The notes under the pieces: model-generated | What the model was told of the DNA's origin: nothing | What the model saw: the letters and a program-made list of their open reading frames with translations, nothing else | Database searches by the model: none | Shown here: positions 15,940 to 24,900 of the stretch, piece by piece | Layout of the letters: every line of letters begins with the position of its first letter | How positions within the stretch are numbered: position 1 is the first letter of the stretch | Translations under genes and position numbers: made by a program | Origin: Nonomuraea guangzhouensis | Lineage (GTDB): Bacteria > Actinomycetota > Actinomycetes > Streptosporangiales > Streptosporangiaceae | Reading direction: 5' to 3' | Assembly (NCBI RefSeq): GCF_019396345.1 | Contig: NZ_JAHKRM010000057.1 | Location: forward strand, 1 to 42,299 | DNA: 42,299 nucleotides

Positions 15940-16290
15940 TTGATCCAGCTTTCCCACCTGGCGCACGCCCCGTCGGTCTCGCTGCCCGCCGCCGAGCCCA
16001 AGCCGACCAGCCTGACCGGCCAGTCGGAGTCCACGCTGGAGGTGTGGGCCGATTCTCACGCGGAGACGGGTGTCTGGGAGTGCGGGCCCGGCTCGTTCAC
16101 GGCGGTCAGGGACGGCTATCACGAGATCTGCCAGATCCTGGTGGGGCGGGCGACGTTGACGGGTGAGGACGGCGCGGTCGTCGAGCTTGGGCCGGGCTCG
16201 ACGGTCGTGCTGCCGGACGGGTGGCGGGGGACCTGGGACGTGCACGAGACCATCCGGAAGACGTACGTGACCGTCCGCACCACTCATTAG
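15940..16290 (+). CDS. Cupin-domain protein (DUF861-like)
   Basis: A 116-aa single-domain cupin. The VWADSHAETGVWECGPGS segment, GYHEICQILVGRATLT and LPDGWRGTWDVHETIRKTYVTV match the Cupin_3/DUF861 pattern seen in enzymes and small accessory proteins of amine catabolism. The start is TTG at 15940 with AGGAC upstream; no ATG or GTG fits better. It lies 30 nt after the oxidoreductase stop and is the last gene of the operon. It could bind or process a product of the pathway. No exact function is claimed. Confidence 0.75.
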   Translation: MIQLSHLAHAPSVSLPAAEPKPTSLTGQSESTLEVWADSHAETGVWECGPGSFTAVRDGYHEICQILVGRATLTGEDGAVVELGPGSTVVLPDGWRGTWDVHETIRKTYVTVRTTH

Positions 16291-16312
16291 CCCCCTATGG
16301 GCGGATTTTTTT
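16290..16312 (+). terminator. Weak intrinsic terminator of the amine operon
   Basis: GCCC, a five-base loop and GGGC (16290-16302) form a short stem. It is followed by GGA and seven T residues (16306-16312). The stem is short but the T-tract is unusual for this GC-rich DNA and fits the end of the operon. Confidence 0.45.
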
Positions 16313-16327
16313 AGACATGATCTGAAT

Positions 16328-17170
16328 ATGAACGCAGCGGCGCGGGCGGGGCTCGTCGGGGCGGTGGTCGGACTGGTCCAGTTCGTCATCCTCTACTGGC
16401 GGAGAGACGACATAGGGTCACTCGACGCCATGGCGCTGATCGTCCTGCCGTACGGGCTGGGGTTCTTCCTGTCCTGGTGGGGCAGGTTACCGCGCTGGTG
16501 GGGGGTGGCCACGATGGGCCCGGCTATCACCGCGGTGTTCCTCCTCGCCAACATCTTCGTCCTGCGCATACCCGAGATCACGGATTTGGGCGACTGGCAG
16601 ACCGCCCTGTGCCTCATGGCCCTGGGTGCGACCGCCTACCTGGCCGCGGGCGGCATATTCATGCCGGTGCACTGGGGACTTCGCGGCCTGCTGATCGCCG
16701 GCGTCGCCGCGGTATACCTGGCCGTGTGGTCGGCACCGGACGTCATCGCCGACGCGGCGCGGGCCAACCGGCTGTCCCGCGCCGAGGTTCCGCTCATCGC
16801 ACCCACCCTGCCGGATCACCGACTGGTGTACCTGGACTACGTGGGTGGGCGGCTCGAACTCTCGTACGAGGGCCAGGATGATCGCTCGCGCGTCGACGTC
16901 TCCGTCGGCCCAGAGAGCACGGCGAGCCTCAAGGCTGCCTGCCGGAAGTCCGATCCGTGGGACGACATCCAGGAATACGAGAAGTGCCGACGGGTGCCAC
17001 CCGGCGTATGGCTCCGTAGCGGTGAATACGGGAAGATCATCTTCGCCACGTACGGCGACGCCTTGGTGCGGATCGAAAGCCCAACGATGTCGGAGAAAGA
17101 GCTGATCGCCGTCCTGGACACGTTCCATCCCGTCGAAGCCGAGGAACTGGCCAGACTCGACGAGGGGTGA
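16328..17170 (+). CDS. Membrane protein with C-terminal soluble domain, 280 aa
   Basis: I do not recognise a named family. Residues about 7-145 contain four to five transmembrane helices. The rest (about 150-280) is a polar domain with two cysteines (in KAACRKSD and EKCRR) that may form a disulfide if it is outside the cell. The C-terminal SEKELIAVLDTFHPVEAEELARL segment suggests a sensor or surface protein, and its pattern recalls anti-sigma-linked lipoproteins that end with a helix after a small beta-domain. No clear ribosome site precedes the ATG. The sigma-factor gene begins about 80 nt downstream on the same strand, so a link to it is possible. Confidence 0.65.
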   Translation: MNAAARAGLVGAVVGLVQFVILYWRRDDIGSLDAMALIVLPYGLGFFLSWWGRLPRWWGVATMGPAITAVFLLANIFVLRIPEITDLGDWQTALCLMALGATAYLAAGGIFMPVHWGLRGLLIAGVAAVYLAVWSAPDVIADAARANRLSRAEVPLIAPTLPDHRLVYLDYVGGRLELSYEGQDDRSRVDVSVGPESTASLKAACRKSDPWDDIQEYEKCRRVPPGVWLRSGEYGKIIFATYGDALVRIESPTMSEKELIAVLDTFHPVEAEELARLDEG

Positions 17171-17249
17171 AGTCCCTCAGCCTTCGATGCAACAGTTCGC
17201 CGCGTAAGTCCATCTGGGAGGTGACACGGACGACGAAAGGCGAAGGCTG

Positions 17250-17765
17250 TTGGAAGCAGATCCCCGGTTCGCCGGGTTCGCCGCCGAACGTGGCGATGCG
17301 CTGTTGCGTTATGGCTACGTCCTGGCTGGGAACCCGCACGACGCGGCTGACCTGGTGCAGGAGGCGCTACTGAAGTTACGTGCCTCCTGGCCGAGACTGC
17401 GCGCCAAGGACAATCCGGAAAGCTATGTGCGTACCACCATGGCCAGGCTGCACACGGCGACCTGGAGGTTGCGGCGGCGCGAGCTGCTCGCCTGGGACCC
17501 ACCAGAGCACGGCTACCACGACGCGCTGCCCAGCGAAGACGAGCAGGCGATGTGGGAGGCCCTGGCCGGGTTGCCGCGCAAGCAGCGGGTGGTGCTGGTG
17601 TTGCGCTACTACGAAGGGCTGAGCGACGAGGAGATCGCGGCGACCCTCGGGATCTCTCGCGGAACCGTGCGGAGTCAGGCGTCACGGGCGCTCGGCAAAC
17701 TCCGTTCCGCAGTGGGCGAGCACATCGAGTCAGGCGTCGGGTCGGATCGCGGGGAGCGGCGATGA
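17250..17765 (+). CDS. SigE-family RNA polymerase sigma factor (ECF)
   Basis: A 171-aa ECF sigma factor of the actinobacterial SigE family. Region 2 (about 10-75) contains GYVLAGNPHDAADLVQEALLK, which binds the -10 and core polymerase. Region 4 (about 110-160) contains LPRKQRVVLVLRYYEGLSDE and the helix-turn-helix AATLGISRGTVRSQASRAL, which reads the -35. The start is taken as TTG at 17250, with AAAGG 9 nt upstream; no ATG or GTG in this frame fits. The TGA overlaps the ATG of the next gene, so the partner is made in step. Its target promoters are unknown. Confidence 0.88.
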   Translation: MEADPRFAGFAAERGDALLRYGYVLAGNPHDAADLVQEALLKLRASWPRLRAKDNPESYVRTTMARLHTATWRLRRRELLAWDPPEHGYHDALPSEDEQAMWEALAGLPRKQRVVLVLRYYEGLSDEEIAATLGISRGTVRSQASRALGKLRSAVGEHIESGVGSDRGERR

Positions 17766-18964
17766 GCGGTATCGAGGAGCAGTTGAGCAGGACCCTGGGA
17801 CACGCGGCCGAACAGGCGCCACGGCTGGCCGCCCCGGCGGCGGAACGGCTGGAGACCGGCTACCGACGGCGCAGGCAGAGGTCCCAGGCGCTGCTCGCGG
17901 CGGCGGCCGTGGTGGTGCTCGCCGGCGGGACCGTCGTGGGCCTGCGGACGGTCGGCGACACGAAGGCGCTGCCCGCGATCGGCCCGTCGGAAGTGCCGTC
18001 CGCGATGATCAGCGCCGCCACCACCACGAAACCCATCGAGAAGCTGTGGCCGCAGGCTGTGTGGAAGATGCCCGTCGAGGACTCTCAGGGCCGGGAACTA
18101 CACCCCGTCGCACTGACCGACGACGGGAAGCTGCTGGTCAAGGCATGGCGCGAGGTCGAGGAGCCCGAGGTGCTCTACCTCTACGACCTGGCCGGAGGTG
18201 ATCTGCGAAAGATCGCGGACATAGCCACGTCGAAGAAGACCGGGGTCGCCATGGGCTTCAGCATGGGTGAGGGCGTGGTGGCGTGGTGGACCTCGGCGAA
18301 GGCCTCCGCACGCCTCTGGACCGTGCCGCTGACCGGCGGCGAGGCCAGACAGGTGGCCGAGCACAAGACCGGAGACGACATGATCGATAGCCTCGCCGTG
18401 GCGAAGGGCGCGATCGTGTTCTCCTTGGGGAAGGGCGGGGTGTTCAGCGTTCCTGCTGGCGGGGGCCAGGTGACGCCGATCGACCGCGGGACCGATCTGC
18501 ACCTGCTGTCCTGGCCGTGGGCGGGCTCGCCAGGCTCGTGGAGCCCCAAGGACGGAGCCCCGTTCACTCACCTGGTGAACCTGGAGACCGGGCAGACCAG
18601 CGACGCGGCCCCTGCCCGCCAGGGAGAGAAGTTGCTCGCCTGCGGTGTGGGGTCTTGCCTGTCGACGATGGGCAACGGCGCCAGGGCGTTCACCCGGGGG
18701 CGTGACGGCTCGGAACAGCAGGAGGTGCCGACCGGCTACCAGATCCCGGAGCCGCCCAGCCAGAGCCGCTTCTACGTGCGCAACCTCAGAAGTGACGCCC
18801 CGGGGCTGGGGCTCTATGACCTGAAGACCGGGGCGTTGGCGGACCTGGGCATCGGGGATGAAGCCAGTCAGGGCGAGGTGCCGGTCGCCGACCGGGCTGG
18901 ACGGATGATGACGTACCGGATCAAGAGCGACAGGTACGTGATCGACCTGTCCAGGATTCCCTGA
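17762..18964 (+). CDS. Membrane-anchored protein coupled to the sigma factor, probable anti-sigma or sensor
   Basis: A 400-aa protein. Residues 1-39 are cytoplasmic and basic, one transmembrane helix lies at about 40-61 (ALLAAAAVVVLAGGTVVGL), and the large outside region (about 100-400) has repeated strands such as LYLYDLAGGDLRKIADI, LWTVPLTGGEARQVAE and VFSVPAGGGQVTPI, resembling a TolB-like beta-propeller. The gene overlaps the sigma-factor gene by 4 nt (ATGA), a common order for sigma/anti-sigma pairs in actinobacteria. The cytoplasmic part lacks a zinc-binding HxxxCxxC motif, so it is not a classical ZAS anti-sigma factor. Its role as a negative regulator is inferred from position only. 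Confidence 0.75.
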   Translation: MSGIEEQLSRTLGHAAEQAPRLAAPAAERLETGYRRRRQRSQALLAAAAVVVLAGGTVVGLRTVGDTKALPAIGPSEVPSAMISAATTTKPIEKLWPQAVWKMPVEDSQGRELHPVALTDDGKLLVKAWREVEEPEVLYLYDLAGGDLRKIADIATSKKTGVAMGFSMGEGVVAWWTSAKASARLWTVPLTGGEARQVAEHKTGDDMIDSLAVAKGAIVFSLGKGGVFSVPAGGGQVTPIDRGTDLHLLSWPWAGSPGSWSPKDGAPFTHLVNLETGQTSDAAPARQGEKLLACGVGSCLSTMGNGARAFTRGRDGSEQQEVPTGYQIPEPPSQSRFYVRNLRSDAPGLGLYDLKTGALADLGIGDEASQGEVPVADRAGRMMTYRIKSDRYVIDLSRIP

Positions 18965-19082
18965 CAGGGGCGGGCGCGAACAGTCCTCGGTAGTGAGGCG
19001 TCGTGGCAACACCAGCGGCGTCGGACTGTACGGTTTTCTTCTCGCAGTCCTTCGGGGCATGTCCTCTTCTGCCGCCGGACTC

Positions 19083-19616
19083 TTACGTGGAGTGTGAGGG
19101 CGGGGATGCGGGTTCCAGACTGCGGCTGAACCAGATGGTCTTCCCCGTACCGCAGGGGGCTGGTTCGTACCGCCATTCGTCCGTGAGAGCAGCCACGATC
19201 GACATGCCGCGACCGTGCTCTGAATCGTGCCGGACCGTGAGGCATCGAGGTCGTCCAGCGCCCTGGTCATAGACGTGCCCAGTCACCGCCTCAGGGGTTA
19301 GGTCCAAGCACAGCCTGATCGGAGGTGCTCCGTGGATCAGCGCGTTGGTGACCAACTCGCTGATGACCAGGGTGATGTCGTCGATCAGGTCGTGCAGATT
19401 CCACGAGGTGAGGGTGTCGCGGACCAGATCGCGAGCCTGCCCGATGATGACTGGATCATCGGGCAGGTCCCAGTGCAGGGCCTGCCCGACATGCGCGGGG
19501 CTCTCCATCAGGCCGCCCGGTGACCACGTCGGCTGGTAGCAAAGGTGCTTGGGCGCGGCATCTGACGTGCGGAAAGACCTGCGGAAGCGTTTGAGGAAGT
19601 TGAGTGTGAACGCCAT
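19083..19616 (-). CDS. HATPase-domain (anti-sigma-like kinase) protein
   Basis: A GHKL-type ATP-binding protein like the Streptomyces serine kinase/anti-sigma regulators. The N box is LVISELVTNALIHG, followed by the G1 box HVYDQGAGRP and the G2 box HDSEHGRGMSIVAALTDEW. ATG at 19616 gives 177 aa; an internal ATG at 19508 gives 141 aa, closer to the usual size, and the extra N-terminal segment is basic and not typical. Such genes commonly sit with an XRE-DUF5753 regulator and a DUF397 gene (the WhiJ-type arrangement), and both are present 600-2200 nt to the right. The protein it acts on is unknown. Confidence 0.8.
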   Translation of the reverse strand: MAFTLNFLKRFRRSFRTSDAAPKHLCYQPTWSPGGLMESPAHVGQALHWDLPDDPVIIGQARDLVRDTLTSWNLHDLIDDITLVISELVTNALIHGAPPIRLCLDLTPEAVTGHVYDQGAGRPRCLTVRHDSEHGRGMSIVAALTDEWRYEPAPCGTGKTIWFSRSLEPASPPSHST

Positions 19617-19722
19617 GACCACGTACCGTTCGGTGGCTGTGAATAGGTGCGCTGGTAGCCCCCCGTCAGGCATGTGGGCACCACGGGGGCGTCCTGGTGC
19701 CCAGCGAGGGGCCTGTCGGTGT

Positions 19723-20115
19723 CTAGGGGCGCGGGTTGTGGGCGAAGTAGGCGGCTCGGCGCCATATCTCGCTGCCGGTTGCGGGTAGCAATTCGGCCAA
19801 GGGGCGACTGTCCAGTTCGTGGTAGTGGGTGGCGAGCCGTTCCGCTGCGGCCTGGACAGTGACGGCGTACGTCCATAGCGGTGTGGGGCGCTTACGGGCG
19901 TTGGGGACGAGCCACCAGAGCCGAGTTCCGTCGGTGTGGACCAGCAGGCCGATGTAGATCGAGATGGTGACCTGGTCGCCTCGTAGGGGCAGAGCGAACG
20001 CGAGGATGTTGTGCCGCCGAGCAAGGGTCTGGATGAGCTCGGCGGCGAACTCCTCCGCGAGTGAGGAGGTCGGCTGCGCGCCCACAGGTTGGACGGTGGG
20101 CTTGTGGGCGTTCAC
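19723..20115 (-). CDS. Conserved-looking hypothetical protein of the XRE/DUF397 locus, 130 aa
   Basis: No known family is recognised. It is a soluble protein with a strand-like centre (NILAFALPLRGDQVTISIYIGLLVHTDGTRLWWLV) and helical ends. No signal peptide or membrane helix is visible. The GTG at 20115 was chosen because GAGG lies 8 nt upstream. It is divergent from the XRE-DUF5753 gene (151-nt gap) and upstream of the HATPase gene on the same strand, so it probably belongs to the same regulatory unit. Its beta-rich core followed by the HYHELDSRPLAELLP segment offers no clue to activity. Confidence 0.65.
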   Translation of the reverse strand: MNAHKPTVQPVGAQPTSSLAEEFAAELIQTLARRHNILAFALPLRGDQVTISIYIGLLVHTDGTRLWWLVPNARKRPTPLWTYAVTVQAAAERLATHYHELDSRPLAELLPATGSEIWRRAAYFAHNPRP

Positions 20116-20265
20116 GTTCTTACCTCGCTCTCCGGCTGGGCTGGCCCTCACCAGAATGACGATCGCGAACAGAGAGTGACAGCAAAATCACCCCACAGTC
20201 ACACCACACTCTTTGTAGGCTCGCTGCGTATCAACGCCAGCACGGAGAGTTACGATCGGAGGTCC

Positions 20266-21087
20266 ATGTCCAGAACAGAGGAGATCGACCCAGACGAGAG
20301 CCCGAGAGCCGCGTTCGCCTACCTCCTGCGGCGGCTCCGCACCACGGGCGGACTGACACAACGCGACCTGGCCGACCGGCTCGGCTACTCCGAAAGCCAG
20401 ATCGGCATGATCGAACAGGGCCGGCGCCGCCCCACACAGCACCTCGCCGACCTCCTCGACACCGAGTTCGGCGTCGAGGACTTCGGCCAGCTGTACGTCC
20501 GTACGACCTGGGCCGGCAGCCCCGAACATTTCCGCGCGTGGCTCGATGAGGAGCAAGAGGCCACAGCGCTACGCAGCTGGGAGCCGATGCTGGTCACCGG
20601 ACTCCTGCAAACCGAGGCATACGCCCGCGCACTGTTCGCCGCCGAGCCCGGCATCACCCCCAAGGAGGTGGACGAACGCACCCAAGCCCGCATGCAACGC
20701 CAGAGAGTCTTGACCAGGGACAAGCCGCCCACGGTCACCGCCATCATGGACGAGGGAGTCCTGCGCAGACCGGTCGGGGGCACCGAGGTGATGCGCGACC
20801 AACTCGCCCACATCCTGGAACTGGCCCAGCATCGCCAGATCTCCGTACAGGTCGTGCCGTACAACGCCGGGGCATACGCAGGGCTGCTCGGCGGGCTGAT
20901 CATCGCCGAGCGACACGGGACACCATCGACGGTGTACGTGGAGTCGCAACCACACGGCCGAGCGTATGAGGACCGGGCCATTATCTCCGGCGTCCTGCGG
21001 CGTTACGATTGCGTCCGCTCAGAGGCCTATCCGCACCATCTATCGTTGAACATCATCAAGGACGTGATGACGCATGGCCCACAATGA
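20266..21087 (+). CDS. XRE-family regulator with DUF5753 (WhiJ-like)
   Basis: A 273-aa DNA-binding protein. The helix-turn-helix (about 17-75) contains LTQRDLADRLGYSESQIGMIEQGRRRPT. The rest is a DUF5753 domain, with WEPMLVTGLLQTEAYARALF and the QVVPYNAGAYAGL segment. Proteins of this type, such as Streptomyces WhiJ, act with a DUF397 partner, often with an HATPase protein, to control development or secondary metabolism. ATG at 20266 has CGGAGG 3 nt upstream. The 3' end overlaps the DUF397 gene by 14 nt. A GTGAC...GTCAC pair in the divergent gap could be its site, but the arms are only five bases. Confidence 0.88.
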   Translation: MSRTEEIDPDESPRAAFAYLLRRLRTTGGLTQRDLADRLGYSESQIGMIEQGRRRPTQHLADLLDTEFGVEDFGQLYVRTTWAGSPEHFRAWLDEEQEATALRSWEPMLVTGLLQTEAYARALFAAEPGITPKEVDERTQARMQRQRVLTRDKPPTVTAIMDEGVLRRPVGGTEVMRDQLAHILELAQHRQISVQVVPYNAGAYAGLLGGLIIAERHGTPSTVYVESQPHGRAYEDRAIISGVLRRYDCVRSEAYPHHLSLNIIKDVMTHGPQ

Positions 21088-21295
21088 CACCCCCGACCTC
21101 CAGCACGCCGAATGGCGAAAGAGCAGCCACAGCGGCGGGGACGGCGGCAACTGCGTAGAGGTCGCCACCAACCTCCCAGGAGTGATCGCAGTCCGAAACT
21201 CCCGGCACCGCTCCGACAAACCGTTGATCTTCACCCCCTCGGAGTGGGCCGCATTCCTCGCAGGCGTCAACGACGGCGAATTCGACATCGCCTGA
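21074..21295 (+). CDS. DUF397-domain protein
   Basis: A 73-aa protein of the small DUF397 family. It shows the family core WRKSSHSGGDGGNCVEVA, followed by VRNSRHRSDKPLIFTPSEW and the closing AFLAGVNDGEFD. It overlaps the 3' end of the XRE-DUF5753 gene and is surely co-translated with it. In the WhiJ-type locus the DUF397 protein is thought to relieve or change repression by its XRE partner. A strong hairpin ends the transcript 18 nt after the stop. Confidence 0.92.
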   Translation: MAHNDTPDLQHAEWRKSSHSGGDGGNCVEVATNLPGVIAVRNSRHRSDKPLIFTPSEWAAFLAGVNDGEFDIA

Positions 21296-21312
21296 TCGAA
21301 CGCTCCAGGCGA

Positions 21313-21339
21313 CGGGGAACCTGGACTCCAGGTTCCCCG
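21313..21339 (+). terminator. Hairpin terminator of the XRE-DUF397 operon
   Basis: A perfect 12-bp stem CGGGGAACCTGG (21313-21324) and CCAGGTTCCCCG (21328-21339) with the loop ACT. No T-tract follows, as usual in these genomes. Confidence 0.8.
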
Positions 21340-21472
21340 ATCGCTAGCTCCGAGAGATCGAGGTCCGAGCGAATGATCATGACAATGACTCCACTCAACC
21401 GTGGCCGCTCGCTCTCGCGAAGCGCCAGTCGTGGGGGTTGCGCGCCGAAGGCGCGCCCGAGGAAGGCAGTCC

Positions 21473-21572
21473 GAGCGCAGCGAGGCCCTACAGGGGTCGC
21501 GGCTCCGGCGCGACTGGAAGAAGCGTCTAAGCCCGAAAGCGCGAAGCGCCAATGAAGCGAAGCCCTTTGTGC
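21473..21572. repeat. Diverged direct repeat, copy 1
   Basis: About 100 bp beginning GAGCGCAGCGAGGCCCTA. It shares with copy 2 (21643-21744) the block GGGGTCGCGGCTCCGGCGCG followed by ACTGGAAG and CGAAAGCGCGAAGCGC. Each copy contains a GTCGCG...CGCGAC hairpin (six-base arms, seven-base loop). No open reading frame of interest. The about 450 nt between the DUF397 hairpin and the tRNA terminator holds these two copies and no recognisable gene. Confidence 0.75.
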
Positions 21573-21642
21573 CCGGGGCGGGCGTCAGATGGTTAACCAC
21601 CCAAATGGGTAACGGGTGGGCCCTTAATAGAAAGAACGCCCG

Positions 21643-21744
21643 GAGCGAAGCGGAGGCCCTCCAGGGGTCGCGGCTTCGGCGCGACTGGAAGCAACGTCTG
21701 AGCTCCGAAAGCGCGAAGCGCATCCATATGAAGCCCTTTTGTGC
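21643..21744. repeat. Diverged direct repeat, copy 2
   Basis: About 102 bp, starting 170 nt after copy 1 and matching it over most of its length, with small differences such as GCTTCGG for GCTCCGG in the loop. It ends just before the tRNA terminator. Function unknown; possible remnants of an earlier element next to the tRNA gene. Confidence 0.75.
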
Positions 21745-21755
21745 AGGAACATGCG

Positions 21756-21790
21756 AAAAGGCCCTCCAGGATTATCCTGAAGGGCCTTTT
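21756..21790 (-). terminator. Intrinsic terminator of tRNA-fMet
   Basis: AAAAGGCCCT (21756-21765) pairs with AGGGCCTTTT (21781-21790), and an inner CAGGA/TCCTG stem closes a TTA loop. On the minus strand the stem is followed directly by a T-run, 5 nt after the tRNA 3' end. The flanking A and T runs allow it to work in both directions. Confidence 0.85.
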
Positions 21791-21795
21791 CGACT

Positions 21796-21872
21796 TGGTA
21801 GCGGGGGCAGGATTTGAACCTGCGACCTCTGGGTTATGAGCCCAGCGAGCTACCGAACTGCTCCACCCCGCG
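21796..21872 (-). tRNA. Initiator tRNA-fMet (CAT anticodon)
   Basis: A 77-nt tRNA with a complete cloverleaf. Acceptor CGCGGGG and CCCCGCT leave the first pair (C1 with U72) unpaired, an initiator hallmark. The anticodon stem carries three G-C pairs next to the CTCATAA loop, a second hallmark. The T-loop reads TTCAAAT. CCA is encoded (21798-21796 on the minus strand). A strong terminator follows. The gene is oriented leftwards, with the UPF0182 gene upstream on the same strand. Confidence 0.95.
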
Positions 21873-21926
21873 TCGGTGTGTGTCTAAAGACTATAGGTGG
21901 CGCGGGGTGGAAGCAAATCGCGGAAG

Positions 21927-24900
21927 CTACGAGCCGCCCGCCGGTGACACCGTGCCTGACGGCGACGCTGACGGTGATGCCGACGGCGACACCGAGGGTG
22001 ACGATGACGGTGCCGACGACGGAGAGGCCGTTGGTGACGGCGTCGGAGTGGTGGTGGTGCTCGGCAGAGCGCCCAGCCCCTCCAGAGCCTTCAGCGCCTC
22101 TTCCAGCTGCTTCTGCGCCTTGCCGTACGCCTCCCAGTTGGGCGGGTTGCTCTGCAGCGCCTTCTGGGCCTCGGTGTAGGCGTTCTGGGCGTTGTCGATC
22201 GCCGCCTTCAGAGCCGTGGTGTTCTGGTTGGGTTTCACCTGCTCGTTGTTGGGTGGCGTCTGCTGCTGTTGGCCGTCGCCGAAGACCTGTTTCAGAGCTT
22301 CAGGAAGGGTCCGGGCAACACCGATCTTGCTGCCGAACGACACCAGGACGCGCTGCAGGATCGGGTACGGCTCCTGCCCGCCACCGGCGGCGACCTGGAT
22401 GTACACCGGCTCGATGTACACCAGCCCGCCCGCATAGGGCAGAGTCAGCAGATTTCCGTAACGGACCGAGGAGGCGCCGACGCCCAGCAGGTTAAGTTCG
22501 CCGGCGAATCGGCTCTGGAAGGCGTTCTGTGCCTGGCCTGGGCCCGGGATGGGAGTGTTGGACGGCATTCGCAGGATGCGTAGCTTGCCGTAGTTGGGGC
22601 CGGCCACCGAGTCGACCGCCATGAAGGCCGCCAGGTTGGGTCCCTGTTTCGGGACGAACGTCGTCGTCAGCGAGAACGTCGGCGCCTGGTTCTGGACGGG
22701 CATCGTGGTCGTCACGTAGTAGGGCGGCTGCTTGGTGTTCTCGCCCTGTGACGGGTCGCTCGGGATGTTCCAGAAGTCCTGGCCGCTGTAGAAGGCGGCG
22801 GGGTTGGTGATGTGGTAGCGCGACAGGGTGTAGCGCTGCACCTTGAACAGGTCTTCCGGGTAGCGCACGTGGGCCTGGAGGTCGGGGCTCATCTTCGACT
22901 TCGGCTGGATGATGCCGGGGAAGGCCTTGCTCCACGTCTTGAGCACCGGGTCGTTCTCGTCCCAGCCGTACAGGGTGACCGTGCCGTCGTAGGCGTCGAC
23001 GGTGGCCTTGACCGAGTTGCGGATGTAGTTGATCTTGTCTTGCGGCTGCTGGGCGACCACGCCGCGGGTGGTGGTGGTGTCGCTGGTCATGCCGCCCAGG
23101 CTCTCGCTCTGCGCGTACGGGTATTCGTTGGAGGTCGTGTAACCGTCGATGATCCAGGTGATCCGCCCGTCGACGATCGACGGGTAGGGGTTGCCGTCGA
23201 GGGTCAGGAACGGTGCGACCTTCTCGACCCGTTCGCGCGGGTTGCGCACATACAGGATCTTGGAGTTGTCGTTGATGTCACCCGAGAGCAGGATGTTCTT
23301 CTCGCCATACTTGGCGGCGTAGACGAGCCGGTTGAAGAACGAGCCGACTGGGACGCCGCCCTTGCCGGTGTATGTGGTGTTCTTCTGGCCGGTGCCGCCC
23401 GTTTCCGGGTAGTCGAGCTCCTGCGGGTTGTTCGGGTTGCCACCGGCGATGACGTACTCGTTGGACGCCGGGCTCTCGCCGAAGTAGACCCGCGACTCCT
23501 TCAGCTTGGTCGTGTTGACCAGCGGGCCCATGACCGGCATGTCCTTGGCGTCGTAGTCGGGCAGGCCGCCCGAGTCGACCTCGTTGCCGGGCGCCGCCAC
23601 GATGCCGTAACCGTGGGTGTAGACGAGGGCGTTGTTGATCCAGTTGTTCTGGCCCTCGGGCACCCCGAGCAGCTCGCGGACGCCGACGACGTGGTCGACC
23701 GCCTTGCCGTTGGCGTCGGGGTAGCGGTCGACGTCGAGCTGGTCGGAGAAGCCGTAGAAGCCGCGGATGCGCTGGGTCTGCTCGTACGTCGCCGAGACCA
23801 GCGCCGGGTCGAGCAGCCGGACACCGGACACCGAGGCGTCGCCGTTGGTCTCGACCTTGGTCGGGTCGGCCTCCGCGGTGTAGGGCAGGATCTCCGTTTT
23901 GTCGACGTTGTACGAGGCCCGCGTCGCGTCGATGTTGCGCTGGATGTAGGCCGTCTCCTTGGCCTGCTGGTTGGGCTTGACCTGGAACTGCTCGACCAGC
24001 GCCGGGTAGACGCCGCCGATCAGGATGGCCGAGAGCACGAGCAGGCCGAAGGAGACGCCGGGCAGCATGCCGCCGGGCCGTATGACACCCGCGAAGAACA
24101 GCGCGGCGCAGATCAACGCGATGATCGCCAGGATGGTCTTCGCCGGGAGCACCGCGTTGACGTCCGTGTAGGAGGCGCCGTGCACGAAGCCGCGGTCCGA
24201 GAAGACCAGCCCGAAGCGGTCGATCCAATAGGCGATGGCCTTGAGCAGCACGAACACGCCGAGCAGCACCGACAGGTGGGCACGCGCCGCGCGCGAGGCG
24301 TGCACGCCGGGTGACTGCAGCCGGAAGCCGCCGTAGAGGTAGTGCGTGATCGCCGCCAGGATGATCGAGATGATCACGGCGGTGAACAGGAAGTTCAGGA
24401 CCATCCGAATGAACGGGTAGTCGAACATGAAGAACGAGATGTCCATCCCGAACAGGGGCTCGGTCTTGCCGAAGGGCACCCCGTTGATGAACTCCAGCCA
24501 AGTCTTCCACTGCCCGGCGAACGACGAGCCCGCGAAGAGCGCGAGCAGGCCCATGCCGACGATGAAGATCAGCTTACGGTGGGGGTCGAGCGCCATCCGG
24601 TAACGGTCGGCACCGCTGCCGCCGCCGAACATCGCGGGGCCGAACATCGGCCGCATCCGGAAGGCCAGCAGCATGTTGCCGCCGGCGATGCCGATCATCA
24701 GCACCGCGCCGACCAGGAACAGCACGATCTCGGTCAGCAGGACGCCCGAAAAGACGGACGTGTAGTCGACGGAAGGGTCGACCGTGTCAAACCACAAAAA
24801 ATCGGTATAAATCCCGGAAAATAGGAAAAATAGCGCCACAATCGCCACGAGTGCGATCGCGACCGGAAGAAGCAGTCGCGGTCGGCGGGGCAAACGCATT

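Noticed and set aside
14637..16166. Long open frame of 509 codons in another frame across the oxidoreductase and cupin genes
   Set aside because: It is very rich in Arg, Ala and Gly with no recognisable domain, and it overlaps genes with clear families and coupled starts.
22812..24314. 500-codon plus-strand frame opposite the UPF0182 gene
   Set aside because: Composition is typical of an antisense shadow, and it has no start site or domain.
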